Of a DNA stretch of 36,112 nucleotides, positions 32,114 to 36,112 are shown in pieces. Positions within the stretch are counted from its first letter, which is position 1. Each line of letters begins with the position of its first letter. This stretch comes from Candidatus Sericytochromatia bacterium S15B-MN24 CBMW_12. Its GTDB lineage: Bacteria; Cyanobacteriota; Sericytochromatia; S15B-MN24; UBA4093. Under the pieces are notes generated by a model, which saw nothing but the letters and a program-made list of their open reading frames with translations, did no database searches and had not been told where the DNA came from. The stretch lies in the NCBI GenBank assembly GCA_002083825.1, contig DAZV01000036.1, forward strand, positions 167,934 to 204,045. Direction: 5' to 3'. The position numbers were made by a program, and so were the translations under genes.

Positions 32114-33463
32114 ATGTCCCACTGGGCCCCGCGCGCCACCTTCTATCACATCTACCCCCTGGGGGCTCTGGGAGCCCCCGCGCGCAACGACCGGAACCTC
32201 CCGCCGGTTCCAAGACTCGGCCGACTCGAAGGCTGGCTGAACGCTCTCCAGGACCTCGGGGTCGATGCCCTTTACCTGGGTCCCGTCTTCGAGTCGACCA
32301 CCCACGGCTACGATACGGCCGACTACTATCACGTCGATCGCCGACTCGGCTGCGACGAGGACCTCGCCGTGCTCTGCCTGGCGGCAAAAAAACAAGGCAT
32401 CCGCGTGGTGCTCGATGCCGTCTTCCATCACGTCGGACGCGACTTCTGGGCCTTCCGCGACGTGCTGGCCCACGGAGCCGCATCCGTCTACGCCGACTGG
32501 TTCCACCTCGACTTCAACCGCCGCAGCCCGCTCGGCGATCCCTTCCACTACGAGGGATGGAACGGGCACTTCGACCTCGTGAAACTCGATACCGATCACC
32601 CGGCAGTTCGCGAGCACCTCTTGGGAGCCGTGACCCGGTGGATCACCCGCTTCGGGATCGACGGCCTGCGCCTCGACGCGGCGGACGTTCTTTCCAAGAC
32701 GTTCCAGCAGGCTCTCGCCGCTCACTGCCGGAGTCTCCGGGCGGATTTCTGGCTACTCGGGGAGGTCGTCCACGGCGACTACCGCCACTGGGCAAACCCC
32801 ACCATGCTCGACTCGGTCACCAACTACGAACTCTACAAGGGCCTCTACTCCAGCCACAACGATGCCAACTACTTCGAGCTCGCCCATACCCTGAACCGGC
32901 AGTTCGGGGCCGAGGGGCGATACGGCGATCTCACGCTCTACAACTTCGCGGATAACCACGACGTGGATCGAATCGCCAGCCGCTTGAAGGATCCCGCGCA
33001 TCTCTACCCCCTCCACGCTCTGCTCTTCACCGTTCCGGGAATTCCTTCCGTGTACTATGGCAGCGAATGGGGACTTGGCGGGACGAAGGCCAAGGACAGC
33101 GACGCCCCGCTCCGGCCCGAGTTCGAGCCCGCCGCGGGTGCGAGGCTCGGAAAGCATCCGGACCTCGCGGCCACGATCGCGCGCCTGAGCCGAATCCGCC
33201 GGAACCATCCCGCGCTTCGCCACGGCACCTATCAGCAACTTCTGGTTTCCTCCGAGCAATTCGCCTTCATGAGAGAGACCCCCGAGGAACGCATCGTCGT
33301 CGCGGTGAACGCCGCGCAACGGCCCGCCGAGGTGCGACTTCCCCTGGGGGAATCGGAACGCTGGATCGATCTGCTCAACCCCGGAAATCCCCTGCCCCAC
33401 CCATATTCCCCTCTCCTTCTTCCTCCACGCTGGGCGATCATCCTTTACGCCGATCGAGGATAA
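32114..33463 (+). CDS. GH13 alpha-amylase family glycoside hydrolase
   Basis: A 449-residue (beta/alpha)8-barrel enzyme acting on alpha-glucans or malto-oligosaccharides. The four conserved regions are seen as LDAVFHHVG, GLRLDAADV with nucleophile Asp188, LLGEVVHG with acid/base Glu217, and FADNHDVDR with Asp283. A short C-terminal beta domain follows. There is no signal peptide, so it acts inside the cell, more like a maltodextrin- or cyclodextrin-degrading enzyme than a secreted amylase. The start of the protein (HWAPRATFYHIYPLGALGAP) enters the barrel at once, without an N domain. ATG 32114 follows AAGGAG at 6 bases. TetR and the two operators are immediately upstream. Confidence 0.92.
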   Translation: MSHWAPRATFYHIYPLGALGAPARNDRNLPPVPRLGRLEGWLNALQDLGVDALYLGPVFESTTHGYDTADYYHVDRRLGCDEDLAVLCLAAKKQGIRVVLDAVFHHVGRDFWAFRDVLAHGAASVYADWFHLDFNRRSPLGDPFHYEGWNGHFDLVKLDTDHPAVREHLLGAVTRWITRFGIDGLRLDAADVLSKTFQQALAAHCRSLRADFWLLGEVVHGDYRHWANPTMLDSVTNYELYKGLYSSHNDANYFELAHTLNRQFGAEGRYGDLTLYNFADNHDVDRIASRLKDPAHLYPLHALLFTVPGIPSVYYGSEWGLGGTKAKDSDAPLRPEFEPAAGARLGKHPDLAATIARLSRIRRNHPALRHGTYQQLLVSSEQFAFMRETPEERIVVAVNAAQRPAEVRLPLGESERWIDLLNPGNPLPHPYSPLLLPPRWAIILYADRG

Positions 33464-33474
33464 GTTCACCGGGT

Positions 33475-33491
33475 TCCGTAGTAACTACGGA
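33475..33491. repeat. 17-bp palindrome after the amylase gene
   Basis: TCCGTAGT-A-ACTACGGA, two perfect 8-bp arms, lies 12 bases past the amylase stop and 76 bases before the PAS-GAF gene. With a one-base centre it is a better protein-binding site than a terminator; a 6-bp RNA stem with loop GTAAC is also possible. Confidence 0.55.
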
Positions 33492-33566
33492 TGAGTTCAG
33501 GGCGTTCCCGATGAATACTTCAATAGTCATACCTTGTCCCGAAGCGGGATCCCTGCGAGGCGCATC

Positions 33567-34505
33567 GTGTCCATCGATAAGGCAGAACCACCACTCGCGG
33601 CCGGCGCAGGCTCAAGTTCCCGCGAGATTCGCGATCGCACGAGCCTCTACCTCGGCGTCTTCGAGCGAGCCGCCTCGGGAATCGCCCTCGCCGATCTCGA
33701 CGGCCAGCTCCTCGAAAGCAACGCCGCGTTTCAGCAGCTCGTCGGGTTCAACCCGCGCGAGCTGCTCCACCTGAGCTTCAAGGCGCTCACGCATCCTGAC
33801 GAGCATGCCTTCGCGAGCGCGGAATTCCGCGACCTGCTCGAGGGCCGTCGAGAGGGAATCGAAGTCATGCAGCGTCTGATCCACAAGGATGGCCACTGTT
33901 TCTGGAGTCAGACGAAGCTGTCCCTGGTCAAGGATACCGCGGGCAAGCCGCTTTTCTGCGTCGCCGTCGTCAACGACGTGACCGAGCAACGGCGGGAGTC
34001 CGAGCGGCTTTCGGTACAGCTTGCCATGTGCAAGATTCTCGCGGCGACTCCGACCGTCAACAATGCCATCGTTCAGGTGATGCAAGCCCTCTGCAAGACG
34101 CTCGACTGGCAGATCGGCGAATTCTGGACACCCGAGACAGCAGGCGGCCTGAGAAGGCAAGTGAGCTGGCAGGTCGCCGGTTTTAACGCCGCGGAGTTCA
34201 ACATGTTCGGCCAGCAATTCGCCCTGCATGCCGGTGAAGGGCTGCCTGGCAAGGTCTGGGCGGACGACGCCGCGATCTGGATTTCGGACGTGCGAGGCGA
34301 TGACAGCTTCATGCGCCGCCGTCCCGCTCAACAAGCTGGAATCAAGGGAGCTCTGGCATTTCCGGTCCGATGCGAAACCGGAATGCTCGGAGTATTCACC
34401 TTTTCGTATCGGGACTTTCGCCATTCGGACGACGCCCTGCTGAACGTCTTGACCGAGATGGGCGGGCAACTCGGACTTTTCATCGCCAACAATCAAGCCG
34501 GATAG
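33567..34505 (+). CDS. PAS-GAF sensor protein without output domain
   Basis: A 312-residue soluble protein. The PAS domain (about 25-150) shows ERAASGIALADLDGQLLESN, HKDGHCFWSQTKLSL and VVNDVTEQRRES (PAC). The GAF domain (about 155-310) shows WQIGEFW, GEGLPGKVWADDAAIWISDV and ALAFPVRCETG. The protein then ends, with no kinase, GGDEF, HTH or other effector. GTG 33567 was chosen because GCGAGG lies about 8 bases upstream and it starts just before the PAS fold; an in-frame TTG at 33534 is the alternative. Its stop lies in a long hairpin shared with convergent cheV. It may work by binding a partner protein, perhaps a kinase encoded elsewhere (inference). Confidence 0.86.
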   Translation: MSIDKAEPPLAAGAGSSSREIRDRTSLYLGVFERAASGIALADLDGQLLESNAAFQQLVGFNPRELLHLSFKALTHPDEHAFASAEFRDLLEGRREGIEVMQRLIHKDGHCFWSQTKLSLVKDTAGKPLFCVAVVNDVTEQRRESERLSVQLAMCKILAATPTVNNAIVQVMQALCKTLDWQIGEFWTPETAGGLRRQVSWQVAGFNAAEFNMFGQQFALHAGEGLPGKVWADDAAIWISDVRGDDSFMRRRPAQQAGIKGALAFPVRCETGMLGVFTFSYRDFRHSDDALLNVLTEMGGQLGLFIANNQAG

Positions 34506-34536
34506 CCCTCCTGAGCCAGGAAGGCTAACCGGCTTG
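34494..34536. terminator. Shared hairpin between convergent PAS-GAF and cheV genes
   Basis: Arms of 14 bp (34494-34507 with 34523-34536) pair with one mismatch, and an inner TCCT/AGGA stem (34509-34512 with 34518-34521) extends the fold. The left arm includes the PAS-GAF stop codon. No long T tract is present on either side. Confidence 0.6.
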
Positions 34537-34554
34537 ACGTTGAGCTACCGGGGA

Positions 34555-35481
34555 TCAGACCGTCGGAAAGAGAATTCGGTCCGCCATCGAGACCAGCTGC
34601 GGGAGATCCGGCTTCCGGATCAGATCGAGCGCCCCGAGCTTGAGGGCCTTGTCGCGATTCGCATCGTTGCCTAGCGACGAGAACATGACGACCGGAAGAT
34701 CCTTCATGCCCGCGCTGGACTTGATGCGGGCGAGCAAGTGCAACCCGTCCATCTTGGGCATCTCGATATCGGATACCAGCAGATCGGGCAGGGTTCCGGC
34801 CCTTTCGGCCTCTTCCAGCATCGCAAGCGCCACCTCGCCGTTCTCGGCGGCCTGGATCCGATAGCCCGCATCCGAGAGCGTTCCGACGAGGATCCGGCGG
34901 ATGGCGCCCGAGTCCTCGACGATCCAGACATGCTTGTCTCCGCGCGCATGCTCGGAAGCCGCGGAGGCCTCAGCCCCCTTCATGCGAATGCCCGGATTGA
35001 TGTCGGCGATGATGGCCTCGAAGTCCAGCATCAAGAGGATGCGATCGTCGATCTTGACGACCGAGGTCAGGCTGTCCCCCAAGCTCAAGGCGGCGTCGGA
35101 GGGCGGCGGAACGACCTGTTCCCAGGAGATGCGGTGGATCCGGGTGATGGCATCGACGATGAACCCGTTGACCACCCCGTTGAACTCCGTGACGATCACG
35201 CGGGACTTCTTGGTCACCTGCGAAGGCAGTCCCAGCCACTGGCCGAGGTTGATCAGGGTGATGACCTGCCCCCGGAGGTTGATGGCTCCGGCCACGGCCT
35301 CGTGGGTCATGGGCATGGAGAGGATCTCCGGCACCATCACGATCTCCTTGACCTTGGCGACGTTGATTCCGTAGAACCCCATCTGATCGCGATGCGCGGA
35401 GCCGGGAGTATTCAACTGGAATACCACCACCTCGAGCTCGTTGGTCCCGGCATCGAGCAGAATCCCGCCCTTGTAACTCAT
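34555..35481 (-). CDS. cheV: Chemotaxis coupling protein CheV (CheW-REC)
   Basis: A 308-residue fusion. The CheW-like domain (about 10-165) couples chemoreceptors to CheA and is recognised by ELEVVVFQL, FYGINVAKVKEIVMVPEI, INLRGQVITLINLGQWLG and VTEFNGVVNGFIVDAI. The receiver domain (about 185-308) has the acidic pair VWIVEDSG, phospho-acceptor Asp238 in LLVSDIEMPKMDG, VVMFSS and the conserved Lys in LIRKPD. ATG 35481 follows AGGAGG; a longer in-frame extension to 35625 is not CheV-like. It points toward the PAS-GAF gene. No cheA is in the window. Confidence 0.94.
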   Translation of the reverse strand: MSYKGGILLDAGTNELEVVVFQLNTPGSAHRDQMGFYGINVAKVKEIVMVPEILSMPMTHEAVAGAINLRGQVITLINLGQWLGLPSQVTKKSRVIVTEFNGVVNGFIVDAITRIHRISWEQVVPPPSDAALSLGDSLTSVVKIDDRILLMLDFEAIIADINPGIRMKGAEASAASEHARGDKHVWIVEDSGAIRRILVGTLSDAGYRIQAAENGEVALAMLEEAERAGTLPDLLVSDIEMPKMDGLHLLARIKSSAGMKDLPVVMFSSLGNDANRDKALKLGALDLIRKPDLPQLVSMADRILFPTV

Positions 35482-35519
35482 GTTGCCTCCTGGCCAAAAC
35501 AGCAGCTTGTCCATGGTGA

Positions 35520-35528
35520 GTATTACCA
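35520..35528 (-). promoter_or_regulatory. Possible extended -10 promoter of cheV
   Basis: The - strand reads TGGTAATAC, an extended -10 (TG-G-TAATAC), about 39 bases before the ATG. No strong -35 is seen. Confidence 0.42.
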
Positions 35529-35610
35529 CGTCGAGGGACCTACGTAACTTGCGAGCGACCCTGCACCAAAAACCGCCGGCCACCGTGTTTCCGGCGTCAG
35601 AGACGGCGCC

Positions 35611-35639
35611 TTGACAGGCCAGCATGGGAGGGTTAAGGT
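35611..35639 (+). promoter_or_regulatory. Promoter of the corA-like gene
   Basis: A consensus -35 TTGACA (35611-35616) is followed after 17 bp by TAAGGT (35634-35639), which keeps the key T, A and final T of the -10. The start would be near 35646, just past the ATG at 35644, so translation more likely begins at 35683. Confidence 0.5.
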
Positions 35640-35682
35640 GACCATGAACGGAAAGTCGGGGCGATCGCGGGAAGGGGAAACC

Positions 35683-36112
35683 ATGTTTGATCCGCGTCGG
35701 GCCCTAGCGACCGGAGGCTGGAGCAAGCCCCGGGAAAGCCGAGCCGCAACCGAGGAAACATCCGAAAAAGGTCGCATCCGAGAGATTTCTCACGGCAACC
35801 TCACCTGGCTGGACCTCTCCGACCCCACCCCGGGCAACATTGCCTACCTCGAGGAGAACTTTCCGTTCCATCCGCTCGATCTCGACGACCTGACCAGCCG
35901 CCGACAGCGCCCGAAACTCGACGAGTACGACGACTACCTCTTCCTGGTGCTGCCGTTCCCGGTCTTCGACAAGCGCCTCCGGGTGACCACGCCGTCCGAG
36001 GTGGACGTCTTCGTGGGTCCGGACTTCCTGATCACCATCCGCAAGGGACGCGTCTGGCCGCTCGACCGCTACTTCGAGGCCTGCGAGGGATCCGCGACGA
36101 TGCGCGAGGACG
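35683..36112 (+). CDS. corA: CorA-family divalent-cation transporter, N-terminal part (cut by window edge)
   Basis: About 143 residues of an open frame run off the right edge. After a charged N-terminal tail comes the CorA cytoplasmic funnel domain: LTWLDLSDPTP, FPFHPLDLDDLTSRRQRPKLDEYDDYLFLVLPF and SEVDVFVGPDFLITIRKG (segments listed in order). The membrane helices and the GMN motif would lie beyond the window. CorA channels move Mg2+ (some Co2+ or Ni2+) across the inner membrane. ATG 35683 is preceded by GGGAAGGGG; an in-frame ATG at 35644 with AAGGTG would add 13 residues, but it sits upstream of the predicted transcription start. Confidence 0.85.
   Translation, partial: MFDPRRALATGGWSKPRESRAATEETSEKGRIREISHGNLTWLDLSDPTPGNIAYLEENFPFHPLDLDDLTSRRQRPKLDEYDDYLFLVLPFPVFDKRLRVTTPSEVDVFVGPDFLITIRKGRVWPLDRYFEACEGSATMRED

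Noticed and set aside
1..36112. CRISPR array, insertion sequence, prophage or defence island
   Set aside because: No spaced repeats, transposase, integrase, phage structural or known defence genes were found. All long genes have housekeeping, catabolic or signalling products.

Overview
The window is about 36 kb of high-GC, densely packed bacterial chromosome: 22 protein genes that are complete or nearly so, one gene cut by the right edge, and one tRNA. I see no insertion sequence, prophage gene, rRNA or CRISPR array. The lineage is not clear. A lipoprotein signal, a transmembrane chemoreceptor and many large sensor proteins suggest a free-living, motile, heterotrophic diderm. The giant kinase/ATPase/histidine kinase is a type found in cyanobacteria-related lineages and some proteobacteria, and the DUF4931 protein resembles Bacillus-type members, so an uncultured deep-branching lineage is possible. 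That placement is a guess.

Layout. 1-641: tRNA-Arg(ACG) with promoter and terminator, then a gene-free stretch holding an orphan terminator. 642-5717 (-): giant Ser/Thr-kinase-like/AAA/TPR/GAF/histidine kinase. 5908-8219 (+): a degenerate receiver plus zinc-ribbon protein, then an ABC-F ATPase of Uup type. 8228-10721 (-): a 2OG-Fe(II) oxygenase, a small helical protein and an M20 dipeptidase in one transcription unit. 10951-11994 (-): an NHL-repeat lipoprotein. 12337-18776 (-) with divergent 19022-20449 (+): a complete reductive pyrimidine degradation locus, in transcription order preT, preA, beta-ureidopropionase, class III aminotransferase and malonate/methylmalonate semialdehyde dehydrogenase, with dihydropyrimidinase on the other strand. 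20461-23664 (+): a second receiver/zinc-ribbon paralogue, an iron-containing alcohol dehydrogenase and a soluble PAS histidine kinase. 23641-24312 (-): a pentapeptide-repeat protein. 24417-29149 (+): DUF4931 GalT/HIT-like protein, glutaminyl-tRNA synthetase and an OPT-family transporter. 29331-31433 (+): chemoreceptor. 31476-33463 (+): a TetR regulator and GH13 amylase. 33567-34505 (+): PAS-GAF sensor with no output domain. 34555-35481 (-): CheV. 35683 to the edge (+): CorA N-terminus.

How the genes fit together. The 12337-20449 locus should take uracil or thymine through the dihydro-pyrimidine, the N-carbamoyl-beta-amino acid and the beta-amino acid to the semialdehyde, and then to acetyl- or propionyl-CoA. 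The iron alcohol dehydrogenase just downstream could supply a reductive exit from the semialdehyde (inference). Signalling genes recur next to metabolic genes. The most novel element is the pair of paralogues at 5908 and 20461, which share a receiver-like fold without the phospho-acceptor Asp, fused to a four-Cys zinc ribbon.

Regulation visible in the DNA. Several intergenic regions carry extended -10 (TGnTAnnnT-like) promoters. The tetR gene has a 28-bp perfect palindrome covering its whole promoter, with the predicted +1 on the A of its ATG, so it is probably leaderless. The same half-site geometry recurs in front of the amylase gene, giving a self-contained TetR/amylase regulon. The DUF4931 gene also looks leaderless.
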